Of a stretch of DNA of 64,000 nucleotides, positions 53,758-64,000 are shown piece by piece (position 1 is the first letter of the stretch; each line of letters starts with the position of its first letter). The notes below the pieces were generated by a model. It ran no database searches. It had not been told where the DNA came from and was given only the letters and a program-made list of their open reading frames with translations. The stretch covers positions 97,001 to 161,000 of the forward strand of contig WPIO01000179.1 in assembly GCA_009760855.2 (NCBI GenBank), in the 5' to 3' direction. This stretch comes from Cristatella mucedo (taxonomy: Eukaryota > Bryozoa > Phylactolaemata > Cristatellidae). The position numbers were made by a program, and so were the translations under genes.

Positions 53758-55720
53758 AGGTACTTATCTGCACTAACGCAACACAAGAATAGCAAAAACG
53801 AGGGCTCAGCAGCAGCTGGCTGCCTGAGAGACAGACAGGAAGGCAGCGGAAGTACAGGCACTCCAGCCGGCCATGGGGTCGGCTGAGGTGGTGGGCAGCA
53901 GGCTGAGAGCTTCACACGTGGCACGGCCAGCGCGGCAGCTTGCAAGCAGCTGCCAGCAATGGCAAGACATGGCTGGCCCGCCCACGGCAAGCTAGTTATT
54001 AGCCAACGAGCAATTAAGGCCAAGAGGCAGCAGATTTTCTGCTGGCTGCTCTAGTGAATAGACACTACTGCTACCAGCACCGAGACCAAGCGCTAGAAAG
54101 GCCCGAGAAAGCCGGTGCGAACATTCCAGAGGTGCACTTCGAGGCAGGCGCCTCGCCTGCGGCATGCAGAGCTTTGTGCTTATGCCCAGATGTCAGCCGC
54201 GAGGTGTGCAAGAGACACGAGGAAAGAAGGTGGCAACAGGGCGGCCGGCCGGCTGAGAAGTGGCCGAGGCAGAGGTGCAAGTTCAGGTGGCAGTGCTGCA
54301 GAGGTGCTGGCTCCTCTGTGACCAATGATCAGGGTACCCACACCTGGGTTTGAATGAGCACATATATATATAGAGAGAGACACGGACCAGTGGACCGACA
54401 GGAGATTACCCGAGTTGCCATCCAAGGTGCAGCCAGAAGGGCTCCGCCGGATGCAATAGGTTCTATGGTCATCTCACGGACAGCCATCATTGCTAGCTCC
54501 TGCATCTCGCTGTCCTGTGTGCAAAAAGTTGATTGCAGCGATGCACAAGACTTTGAGCTGCCACCAACCTCCTCCGTGGTCACTTTTCTATACGAGTACT
54601 GGTAACTATATGGCATGAGACCCTATGGCACTAATTAGCCAGCAGAAGCATTCTCCTCTAAACCACCACCAGGTGCCCAGTGGTGGGTGGGTAGAGGGCC
54701 AACGACCCGGAGGAAGCAAAGGTGCCTGTGGGCAGCCCGATCGCAGGCGCTGCGTTATGAATACCCATAGCCAGCTGTTCAGCGCTCACAAAAACACAGG
54801 CACAAGACACGGACACTCCACACGAAATAAGAGTGCATAGAAAGCGCGAGCTAACGCCTGCCTTGCACACGCGACATTCTGATTCAGCTCCTGTCTGACT
54901 AGGTAAATACGCTGGAAACGACAGCACTGCTGGACAACTTCTGCTTCGAAGGCGCTCGCCTGCGTATAAATAAGAGTGATTCCGGAGTGACTTAAAAACC
55001 AATGCTGCCTGCTTACTATCTGCAGCTATGTAAGACAACACTTCCGGCATCAAGCAGCAGACTACTCCGAATCTATCTCCCAAGTTGCCGGGCATGGCTC
55101 CCACTGGCGATACAGGGCACTGCGTTTATTCACAGCGCATCTGGACGTTTTTAAGCAGTAACCTCTTTGACAGGGCTGGAAGGACGTATCGCACAAGCCG
55201 TGGCAGCAAAGAGTCCGTGGGACGGTGGGCCTGCTGTCGGCAGGGGGCGGGGCAAAGGGAGGGGAGGGGTGCAGACTGCCGAGCCTTTCATTCGTCGTCC
55301 GGCAAGACTAAATGAACACCATGGGCAGATGCGTCGTCCAGAGGCTGGAGCTGCCTCCTCTTATCACGGAGAGAGATCTCGGGTAACTTAACACTACGAC
55401 ATACTACCACATCTGGTGAGGTCGAGCTTGGGCAGAGTGAGCTTTCATTCTCCTGTGCTTGGAGAGGGCATGCTGAGGTCACAACGTCACAAGCCGACAT
55501 GCAGGCCACTTGTTGACAAGAATTGGCTCTGGAGTCGAACGAAACACGACAGACAAATAAGACGCCGAGCTCTGAATACCTGCCTCCCACACTTGGCACT
55601 TGACTGACTAATCTGACGAGCGTCACAAACGTCCCGGGGGCAGCTAGTGGCACTCCAGCAAGCACAGCTATTCTCTCACGACGTCGATCAGGTCTGCTGA
55701 TCATGCATGCTAATACTTAC

Positions 55721-55948
55721 TAGTAATTGTCCTGGCAACAGCAGGCATCGAAGGAATGCACCAACGTTCACCCGCAGATCACCGCACCTGGATTGCTTTG
55801 CAGAGAACTTGATGGCTAGCTGATGCAGAGGCTTAACAGCAGGCACAGCAGATATGCTTTTCATCACGACTGTAAGCAGCTCTATAAAGCCCTCCAGTCT
55901 GAAACTTGCAGCTACCCACAGCATAGATGCTGCTGTATCGTCAGCCAT
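55721..55948 (-). CDS. Candidate alternative first exon (76 codons, phase 0)
   Basis: Open frame starting MADDTAASMLW directly after an in-frame TGA, running 76 codons (GFIELLTVVMKS, RVNVGAFLRCLLLPGQLL) into a consensus donor GTAAGT. The end phase is 0, which is exactly what CRMP/DHP exon 2 requires. It lies 2 kb upstream of exon 1 on the same strand. No protein family was recognised. It could be a long-isoform N-terminus, as CRMP genes commonly have alternative first exons, or an exon of an unrelated gene. Confidence 0.3.
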
Positions 55949-55979
55949 TCAGATCTTGTACATGGACCCAGTTGCTTAG

Positions 55980-56260
55980 CCACGAGTTTCATCTAGGGGG
56001 GGGGCAAGACCTGCAAAAGTTGTGTGTCGGGGCAAGACCTACAAGACACTCGTCTAGGCGAGCTAGGCTTGCAATAAATGGAAAGCTACAACACAAATCG
56101 TTAGCGTTTATTCGATTCGGACGCAGCGGTTGCTCATCGAAGGGACAAGTTCGTCGCTGGTGACCGCCGAGGGCATAGGAATAAGGGGTTGCCCAGGTCG
56201 CTACCCTGCTGCAAGGGGGGAATCAAATGCCCCCTGCCCCTCCTCCTCCTGCTGCTCTGC
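55980..56260. repeat. Dispersed repeat, copy 1
   Basis: GGGGGGGGCAAGACCTGCAA, GTTTATTCGATT, TGACCGCCGAGGGCATAGGA and AATCAAATGCCCCCTGCCCC share order and words with 59640-59890. Consistent with a non-autonomous element. It lies immediately upstream of the candidate exon 55721-55948. Confidence 0.5.
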
Positions 56261-56334
56261 CACTGCATTCCACCAACTTAGCTCCTAGTAGCAGTTAATT
56301 AATAAGCACTGTTTACAACCATTACATTAATAAG

Positions 56335-56432
56335 TGGCAGTAAATGTAAAGTGCCTACAAAGAGATTGAGCTCTCCGAGGGAGCTATAAAAAACCGTATT
56401 ACTTATATTATTGTTATTATTATTTACAAACG
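56335..56432 (+). mobile_element. L2-type 3'-tail fragment
   Basis: AAATGTAAAGTGCCTACAAA, GAGCTCTCCGAGGGAGCTAT and TTATATTATTGTTATTATTA. Confidence 0.55.
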
Positions 56433-56899
56433 GCAATCAGCTCTAGCTCCTTCCCTCAATTACAGTCCAGCAGAAAACCGATAACCAGCCATTGAGTGGG
56501 CCTACTGGAAGCCACTGACCAAGAAGCACAAGTAAGTGCGTCTCAATTGAAAGTCATTGCAGAGCTCATTCGAGCTTGCCGCTGCGGAAGAGGCTAGGCT
56601 TCGCGACGATCAACTCTTTAAGCTAGCCACAGCGGCCCAGCCGTCTGTCATCGCCAGCGGATCTATTTATTCGAAGAATTGCCTGCGTCGTGCGCCTTCA
56701 TATCGCGGTCTGCACATCGCAGAGCGCAGAGATCGATGCAAGCAGCTCTCGCTGACTCGCTGGAGAGACTGCGCTCGTCTACCGACGTCGCTCGTCTACC
56801 GAGCCTTCCATAGAAGCTGATGGACGTCGCGCGCAGCAGCAGCGGTAGAGCCGAAGGAACAAACGAAAAAGTCTACGCACGGCCAGGCGAAAGCCAATG

Positions 56900-57050
56900 G
56901 CCGTTACAAACGCACACGCCAAATCTGACTCCCTCTCGTACGCAGGAAAGTAGTTGGAGCCATTCGGTCGGGCGGGGTGCGGGAGCGCCAGCAGCGGCAG
57001 TGTGCGGCGGCCCCGCGGCAGACCACAGAAAATCGACTGCCGCTCCGGCA

Positions 57051-57084
<34 letters not shown>

Positions 57085-57700
57085 GGGGGTAGATTCTAGG
57101 ACAAGCCAACCTAAATGTGTCTCACTACGCCAAGCTCAACGCGCTACGCGACAGCAGCCGCCGAGCTCCTGCGCTCGGCGTCTGCTGGAGAGCGCGGGCG
57201 CACGAGCGCGGGCGCACGAGCGCGACGCCGATCCGCGCCAGATCGAAGCCCGCCGCCAGCCAGTGAGCGCAGCCGCCGGCGGAGGCGACAGCAGACGGCC
57301 TATCTAAACACAGCAGGCACGACTCCGCGCGAGCCGTCGCCGCCCGCTCCGCGTTGGTTCGCACCGGCGGCGGCGGCGGCGGCGGGAAAGCCTGCGGCCG
57401 GCGGCGGCGCGCAGAGGGCATCTGCGCATCAAGGAGTTTCAGCCGAGAGAAAGCTCTGCTGTTCGACTCGCACGCCGATGGAATCACTCAAAAAATAGTC
57501 TCCACGCCAAGTCGATCCCCGCCTAGTGCTGCTTTGACGCTACCGATTTTGATATAGGCGCCATTAGTCAAATGCTTACCATGAGTACGCCAACGGCACG
57601 ACCGGACGCAAGGGGATGCACTATTTTCCCGACCCTGCGCCTGGCGTCCTTCCGACGCGCGTTGTTTTTGTTGGCATCGCGTGCGTCTTCAAACTCACGG
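56900..57700. promoter_or_regulatory. CpG-rich block with GGC triplet tracts
   Basis: CpG-dense and GC-rich, with (CGG)n at about 57051-57081 and (CGG)n at about 57363-57381, plus GCGGGCGCACGAGCG direct repeats near 57195-57220. Open frames are poly-Gly/Ala/Pro artefacts. The composition is that of an animal promoter with 5'UTR triplet repeats. It is 3 kb upstream of CRMP/DHP exon 1, so it may be that gene's distal promoter or belong to a gene beyond it. Confidence 0.35.
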
Positions 57701-58060
57701 AGAGCGAAATAAATATGTAGCAATTTAAAGAACGAAGATTCCAGAGATAACTTGCAATGTTATACGTCGTTTCTCAGTTGGGGGTACACGCGAAGCTAGC
57801 GCCCTTGGCAACCACCTTGCGAGGCGGCCGTTACGCGTTACTAGTAGTGGGTGTGGCGCGATTTGTCCGCTACGTTGTGTGCACCTGTTGCTACGTATGC
57901 TTAAGCTGCCGCTAGCACGCATACATTTTAGATTTATGCTGGTTTATAATTTCTCATTCACATTGAGATCTAGAGACTTGAACGTCGATCAGGCTTATGC
58001 AAAACCGCAAGCTATTTATTACAGGAGAAGCCCCATGCGGTTCTCAGCCATAATAGTGCT

Positions 58061-58125
58061 CAGGCGCGTAGCCAGAATTAAGCCAGGGAGGGGGATAGAC
58101 CTTAATTTGGTCGTAGGCAGCCGAT
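58061..58125 (+). repeat. Possible DNA-transposon end
   Basis: GCGCGTAGCCAGAATTAAGC followed by GGGAGGGGGATAGACC resembles the GCGTAGCCAGxATT + G-run ends of many animal non-autonomous DNA transposons. Only one end was seen. Confidence 0.3.
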
Positions 58126-58446
58126 AGATAGATGCTGGAGTGATATCTGTAGGCAATAAACCTGTCAACCTCCTTGGTGTAGGTCTGTAGTAACGCGCAC
58201 GTGCTGTGCCATTACTGCGAGTACACGTCTGCCAAGAGATGTGCCAGTTTTTACTGCAAGTGGTGCATTTATTCAGAGCGCGTAGACCGTATTCAGTGCA
58301 TCGACCGGCCCGCTGACCGAAATCTCGCTCGAGAGCTCGAAATCGTTTTGGTCTTCACACGACCTCGCCGCGCCGAGAATACCTCTCACCGTACGCAATT
58401 GACCGCCATGTCATAGTCGCACTATAAAAATTAAGAATAAAATATT

Positions 58447-58612
58447 AGATGATTCAATGGCCTCATTTTGTGTAGTAGTGACAGAAGAGCCTTAATGGCT
58501 CTCACCACCGCTTGCAGTTGGCAATAAGGGATCGCCAACTGCAGGATTCGAACCCACCACCTAGGCATTGAAGAGCGAGCACCTTACCTCCTGAGTTATT
58601 CGCGGCCCACTA
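58447..58612 (-). mobile_element. SINE family A copy
   Basis: GATGATTCAATGGCCTCATT, GACAGAAGAGCCTTAATGGC, GGATCGCCAACTGCAGGATT, CGAACCCACCACC. B box intact on the minus strand; head altered to CCGCGAATAACTCAGGAGGT. Confidence 0.65.
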
Positions 58613-59639
58613 TACGAATGTAAAGCACTGCCATGGCAATGCATTCAATTAATAAGATCAATATCGACACTCTGTAAGGAAGGATTCGTCGAATACACCT
58701 TCCGATTTTCCGTGGGGTATAGTGAGCTTTCGCTTCCTTTCGGGGTTCTTTTCTCTCTTTTTTTGGAGTCATGAACGCACACCAAGAATGAGCGGAGCAA
58801 CCGTAGATACTAGCGAGAGCAACCTCACTGATTAATTAACCTGACAGGTCCAAATAAAGCCAGGGCTCACTTCCCCACCATGCGGCCCTGACTGCACTTG
58901 ATGCTGCAAAGAATAGTGCTGCACTGTTGGTCCTACACTAATAGCAGTAAAGTCTAATACGGTTAAGGGTAGCGAGCCAATTAGTCAGACTGCGTAAAGA
59001 TTTCGTGCCAAATCAGTAGGTGATTATGAATTGCGTTCATTATTCGTGGCTCCTGCTACTACATCGTCTAGGAGCAGATTGTGCAATTGTCTATGGCCAG
59101 AGCCGAATAAGAGCAGAAGCCACGGAATAGACTGGCAGTCATGCTTCCGGAGTTGGCATCGCCATTTGAGCCGATTTGAGCTCCAGACCTCAGAGCCACT
59201 GGTATATGTCACGACTGTTGTTGAACGCCTGTAATCCTGTGGTGCGTTCTAATACCCTTGTCTACGAGATGGATTTAGACTGGTTATGCTCTCAGGTGTG
59301 TGGTCGTTCTCCGTCGCTACTGTGCTCCGCTCCAGTCGGCATACCTGAGAGCAAATACCTAAGAGCATACCTGAGAGCAATGATCCGGAACAGATAAGGC
59401 GCTGGCATCGATGCAAGATTCTGGACCGCCAGTGCTCGTCGTGAGTCGGCTGAGACATCGGCAGCGTTAGTTTTGTGACCTAGTCCTTTCCGAACGCAGA
59501 AGCAGAAAATCCCCTTTGTAACAACTGAGTACTTTTCATCATCTCGAGCGCTACGTTTGGCATAAATGGCACACGACACGCACTACCAAATCGTACGGGT
59601 AAGTCCATCTTTGTCTTCCCGCACCCGGGATCTGCAAGC

Positions 59640-59890
59640 AGAGGCGGAGCCAGGATTTTCATCTAGGCCCACGAGATTTTCTTAGGGGGCAAAACCTGCA
59701 AGTGATGAAAATGTATAGCACACAATCACAGTGTTTATTTTACAAGAATTTGGCAATTTCTCGTCGACTAGAAGTAGGACATAATCTCATCGTTGGTGAA
59801 AGCGGGCGTAGGAATAGGGGCATCCCAGTTCGCTGCCTCCTATAGGGGAGGGAACAAATGCTCACCCTGCAGCCCTCCTGGCTTCACCAT
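59640..59890. repeat. Dispersed repeat, copy 2
   Basis: Begins GCAGAGGCGGAGCCAGGATT, has a G run plus CAAAACCTGCAA, GTTTATTTTACAAG, GGTGAAAGCGGGCGTAGGAA and AACAAATGCTCACCCTGCAG. Same word order as 55980-56260. The start resembles the terminal motif of animal DNA transposons. Confidence 0.5.
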
Positions 59891-59999
59891 GACACGTAAG
59901 GGGGGGACTGATTGTACCCACGTGAGGATAGCTACAGCACTGACTGCTACAAAATATCAGCAGGTTACTGTGGATGTTCAAACAAGCCAGACAGATTTA

Positions 60000-61850
60000 A
60001 GATGAAGGATCAAAGAACATATAATTAGATAATTTGTAACGCTAAAAAACACGTAAAACGAAGTGAAAGAGCGACTAAATGTTCGAATGGCGCTTCTCAA
60101 AGCAACTGAAAATGCTCGGCCGATTGTAGTCATCGCAGCCTAGCACTGCATAGCCAAGAGATGTCAGTGTAGCCCAATACACCGGGCAGGTTCTCGGCAG
60201 CATGCCCGTATTTAGAATTTATCCAGAGATTGAATGACGTTGACCTTCACGGGGGCCGGTGTCTCATCTTTGAAAATGGTGAACGGGATAACGACTCTGG
60301 ACTAGTGATAAGTTAATTGTATTGCATCTCTTAAGAGCAGCTCACTGCCTGCGGACTCGCTTCGCTGAGTCATAGTTGTTAGGTCACAGAAGAAAACGTT
60401 GCACTATCTTGCCGCACGACTGAAGTGCGCCATCTTGCCACGTGACGGAAGGAAGGACGTAATTTTTCGTTTTAATTTGCAGAGATTGCGTGTTATGTAA
60501 GCAATTTTCTTGTTTAATGCGTGCGATTCCATGCAAGTCAAGCATCGTCCGTCCTGACGGGGCGGGTTAATGATGCATCAATTCCTACAGAAAGCTAGGC
60601 TAGTTAGTAAGCTTGTACATTACGCTTTCATTTGAACCTTTATGATATTTTTAGTACTACTGCGACAACATGGAAAAGATTACTGTCGATTCAAAAAGAT
60701 TAATGTCGAGTCAAAAAATAACTTGTTAACTTGCATGCGTACCAGCACCGTGTACCCTCATAGTTGAACTTAATGATGCTTTGCTGCGCCTGGTCTTGGT
60801 AATCAATGGATAGCCATCAGTAGAATCTGCTGCAGTTCTTCACGGGACGGGGGAACTTACTACATAGTTAAAAAATTTAAAGATAGTACGTTTGTACGTT
60901 CTGTATGCACAAGTCAACTGACGTTGATGTATAGATTTCATAAAAGTATGTGTTCATTTTATGACATTAATTAATATCGTTTTTAAATAAATTTTTATTC
61001 TTCCTCCTTTACAGAGTTTGCGTCATTAACTAAAAACTCTAAGCTTGCCAGTCAATAAGGTGGGCTCACCATTCTAGCTTAGCGGACATCAAGGCCCTCC
61101 TTCCAAAGCACAGCTGGAATTTTCCGTAATTGTTCAAGGGGTGCAGTCCAATTCCTATATTAAACTTGTGGTCCTTGCCCACCATTGTTGACCGGTGAGT
61201 TTTCTCAGCAATACATTTGGAACGAGAAGGAGTAAAGCAAGCAGAATATAAGCGTACTTATCGCAGACAACAGCGATAAAAAGGTAAGCAGTAAAGGAAG
61301 TCACTCAGTGCGACGCTGCCGATACTCAACAGCAACGGCGCATACGACAAACTTAACAACAGGAAGAGACTACAGAAGGAGGATAGGAAGTTCGTGCTGT
61401 CCAAGCTTAGCGAGCACCTCACTTAGGACAAGGTCAAAGACAGAAAGCGACTGTAAGTAAGGTTCGAGCACTTCACTGCCAAGGTCACGGTACGGAGCCC
61501 GACAGTAGTTGGGCTCAGCAGCTAGGCTGGGCACGCCAGTAGGTCAGTGGATACTCAGGACCACATTGGGATGCAACGGTGAATTTCCCGTGAGTTTTAA
61601 CGAGCAGTAGCTAGGAAATATTTATATCCGCCTATAAAAAAATATGAGTGAGTGCCATTTCCGAAGGTATGTCTGCTCGAAGCAGACTGGATTGCTTTGC
61701 ACGATTGCAGGGACCGCCAGCCTGCAAAGCGTGGCTGGCGGTCCATCATGCGATCGTGCAATAAAAAGGGCCGATGCTTCCAACAGGTGAACGAGGCAAT
61801 CTCTTAGGCCACCGGGCTGATGAGGACGCCGGAAAAAGCTAGAAAACTAA
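60000..61850. other. Intergenic, nothing recognised
   Basis: AT-rich DNA with no frame over 60 codons. A 17-bp inverted repeat near 61700-61750 (GACCGCCAGCC...GGCTGGCGGTC) could form a hairpin. Confidence 0.45.
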
Positions 61851-61854
61851 AAGA

Positions 61855-61960
61855 TAATAATAATAATAATAATACTGAATTTTTATAGCACCATCGGAGA
61901 GCTCTTCCTCTCTTTCTAGGCATTTTCCTTGTGCTATAAAGGAAGCATGATCGTATTAGT
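61855..61960 (-). mobile_element. L2-type 3'-tail fragment
   Basis: TAATAATAATAATAATAATA then TTTATAGCACCATCGGAGAG and CTCTTTCTAGGCATTTTCCT. Confidence 0.55.
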
Positions 61961-62109
61961 ATTATAGTGTTACATTGGTTGACTAGTGAACTCAACCTCG
62001 ATGACCGTTGGTTAACCCACACGGTGCCAAACTGCTGACGGCTAGCTCGCAAGGGCGACTGCTCAAACGGCCGACCCGTATCCCTCAAAATAATCATGGA
62101 CCTTAGTTC

Positions 62110-62960
62110 TGAACAGCCGTAAGCTGATCATGGGAAAAGCAACGCCGGAATCTATAGAAATATTTTAAAGAGTCATCACTTCTTCAGAGGCTCAAAAAAC
62201 TCGAAAGGATAAACCTAGAGTCAAAGGCCTTAAGTTGCTGTGATCCTCAAAGGCATGACCTCAAAGGAAGCAGAATTGATTATCTGAAGCAGCTGCGATA
62301 CAACCTTGACAAAGTCTGTGATGCTCTGATTAATGTACATGAATGTAAGAGTCAGAAAGGGTTGGCTGGAGCGAGATCTGAAGTACAAGCACTGCCCCCA
62401 TGACATAACAAAATTTCCATTAGTATCGCTTCTCAACCGGTACTTTTTTATTTGAGGTCATTGTCAACAGCAAAGTTCCACAGAGCAGACATCAACTGAC
62501 TTGAGACTGGGATTTTAACAGCTGGAAAATACCAAAGCGTACGTCGGTACTCTCCGAAGAGAGCTTCCATAAAATATTGGCAGATGCGACTCAGATGGCC
62601 AAAGAGCTGGAAATTGAACCCACTTTTGAAGCAAATCGACTATTGAAAAAGAGAAGACTGTTTGATTATGAAGCACAGGATGAGGCTGTACAGGATCGCT
62701 AGGAGAGCTATAAGGTTAAATTGTATTATGCTGTTCTAGATGTGCAGCAGAATCTATAGCAGAAAGATTCAACAACACAACACATTGTTCGTGTTCCTGT
62801 GCGATATCTTCAAGATTTTTAATATACTCACAGAGTATATTCTTAGTGATTGAAGTCTCTGACTCATTTAGGGAGCAACGATATAAATGGAGAAGCACAT
62901 AATGCACTGCTGAAATTGAGTACGTATGCCTAAAATGTAGGTCAATGCCTCCAGTTAAAA
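62110..62960 (+). pseudogene. Decayed hAT-type (ZMYM/TTF-like) transposase
   Basis: Plus-strand pieces in more than one frame: EIDYLKQLRYNLDKVCDAL, then ATQMAKELEIEPTFEANRLL, KKRRLFDYEAQDEAVQDR-stop-ESYKVKLYYAV and LDVAAESIAERFN. The order and the DYEAxDE and F/YKVxxYYxxLD motifs match the middle of domesticated-looking hAT transposases of the TTF/ZMYM type. Stops and shifts make it non-functional. The catalytic and dimerisation ends were not seen. Confidence 0.55.
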
Positions 62961-64000
62961 GTACATTGCGACACATTCACGATTCATACTGAATATCATG
63001 TATGCGCGCCTTCTGCATAAGCATTCATCTTAATGAAACTTATAAAGCTACCTTACAGTTTTGCTATCAAGCTTGTCAACTCATAATCAGTGGAGGAAGG
63101 TCCTTCAGAGCGAGAGAGCTTGCTCCAGGAAGCTTCGGCGGCCTTAAGGCGAACTTATTTGCCACGACTTAGCGGCAAGGAAATATCTTCACTTGCAAAA
63201 AGCGGCAGTAAGACTTAGGTATGCTGCTTTTTAAATAGTGAAACCGTAAAAATGGCACGACTCTAGAACACGCACGCCATTTTCCCACGGGTATGGAGTC
63301 AGACGTATTGGAATGACTTCACGAGTTACCTGGCGGAAGGTACACTGTTTACGTTAGGGTGACGCATCAGTGTCGATGGATATTGGTCTTCCAAAGCTTG
63401 AGTGGCAACGGTACAACAGCCATAATACGTTTTTGGAATAGGATCGTACCAGCCAGTAGTTTTCATTACGCATTGTTTTGTTTTTGCTTTCGAGGCAACT
63501 TGATTGATCGCACCCCGATGAAAGGCTAAGTATAACCTAAACAGCAAAGGTGTACGTAGGAAGCCTGTACAAAGGCATAACCAGGATAAATCATATTGCT
63601 CAGGTGATGGACTTTTTATGAAGATAATAATTAGAAAGCCCCTAGAAAGTAAACCGAGTTGCTCACGTGCCTGTCTGCCACCATATACTGTCTGAGTTGA
63701 ACAGAACGACTGCTTTTTTTCAAGGCAATTGTTGGTATATGCGTTTTGCAGCTTTTTCTGAAAATATATGCCAGATTTATTGGCCTCTTGGTTGTCGGTT
63801 GTCTCTGTTTGCACTCGCCAAAACTTTTGGTTTTGGCTACGGAGGCTGCAATCATGAATGCTAGCAAAGGGTTGTCAAAACACAACTTTCATCACTATTG
63901 ATGAATGCTGAGACTCTGAGCTCCTCCAGAAAGTTACATTTTTTTATCTGCAACTGCATTCATCACTGAATGCACCACGAACTTCAAGGTACATGCTAGC
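62960..64000. other. Intergenic, one unassigned 162-codon frame
   Basis: Minus-strand frame 63326-63814 (MQTETTDNQEANKSG...) has no recognised domain, and its length is within chance expectation for this much sequence. Nothing else was seen. Confidence 0.35.

Noticed and set aside
55288-55704. 138-codon minus frame as a second exon after 55721-55948
   Set aside because: No acceptor places it in frame with the phase-0 end of the candidate exon, and no family match was seen.

Overview
The window is metazoan nuclear DNA, most likely from an invertebrate. Its genes are split by many GT-AG introns of roughly 0.2 to 12 kb. It carries many decayed L2/CR1-type LINE copies, tRNA-headed SINEs and long (CA)n and (GA)n microsatellites. 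No operons, CRISPR arrays or bona fide rRNA/tRNA genes were seen. The species cannot be named from sequence alone.

Two conserved protein genes can be assembled by hand, both on the minus strand. (1) A VCPIP1-like OTU deubiquitinase starts at 11025. Five exons (10134-11025, 9684-9812, 9335-9577, 6023-6200, 5687-5839) keep a continuous reading frame for about 531 residues. They cover the N-terminal zinc finger, the OTU domain with catalytic Cys197 and His332, and the Cys-rich segment. The rest of the protein (about 1200 residues in vertebrates) was not found and may lie beyond position 1. (2) A complete dihydropyrimidinase/CRMP-family gene runs from 53757 down to 23259. Its 13 coding exons join in phase to a 586-residue protein, MAARENF... 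to ...STGLW-stop. It keeps all the dihydropyrimidinase zinc ligands (His79, His81, Lys171, His204, His260, Asp338) and also ends in a CRMP-type tail with a PPGGRS motif. One intron is GC-AG. Two further phase-compatible candidate exons (55721-55948 and 44415-44643) could supply alternative N-termini.

Layout: 1-5.7 kb holds unassigned candidate exons, L2 tails, a decayed Tc1/mariner transposase and a SINE. 5.7-11.0 kb is VCPIP1-like, with an L2 copy in its 3.1-kb intron. 11.0-12.3 kb is a GC-rich promoter-like region. 12.3-22.9 kb is repeat-dominated intergenic DNA with two LINE lineages and unassigned open frames. 22.9-53.8 kb is the CRMP/DHP gene, whose introns hold most microsatellites and SINEs, including a SINE nested in an L2. 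53.8-57.7 kb is CpG- and triplet-rich upstream DNA. 57.7-64 kb is intergenic, with a decayed hAT-type transposase at 62.1-62.95 kb.

The two genes have no obvious functional link. One is p97/VCP-linked deubiquitination; the other is pyrimidine catabolism and/or cytoskeletal signalling.
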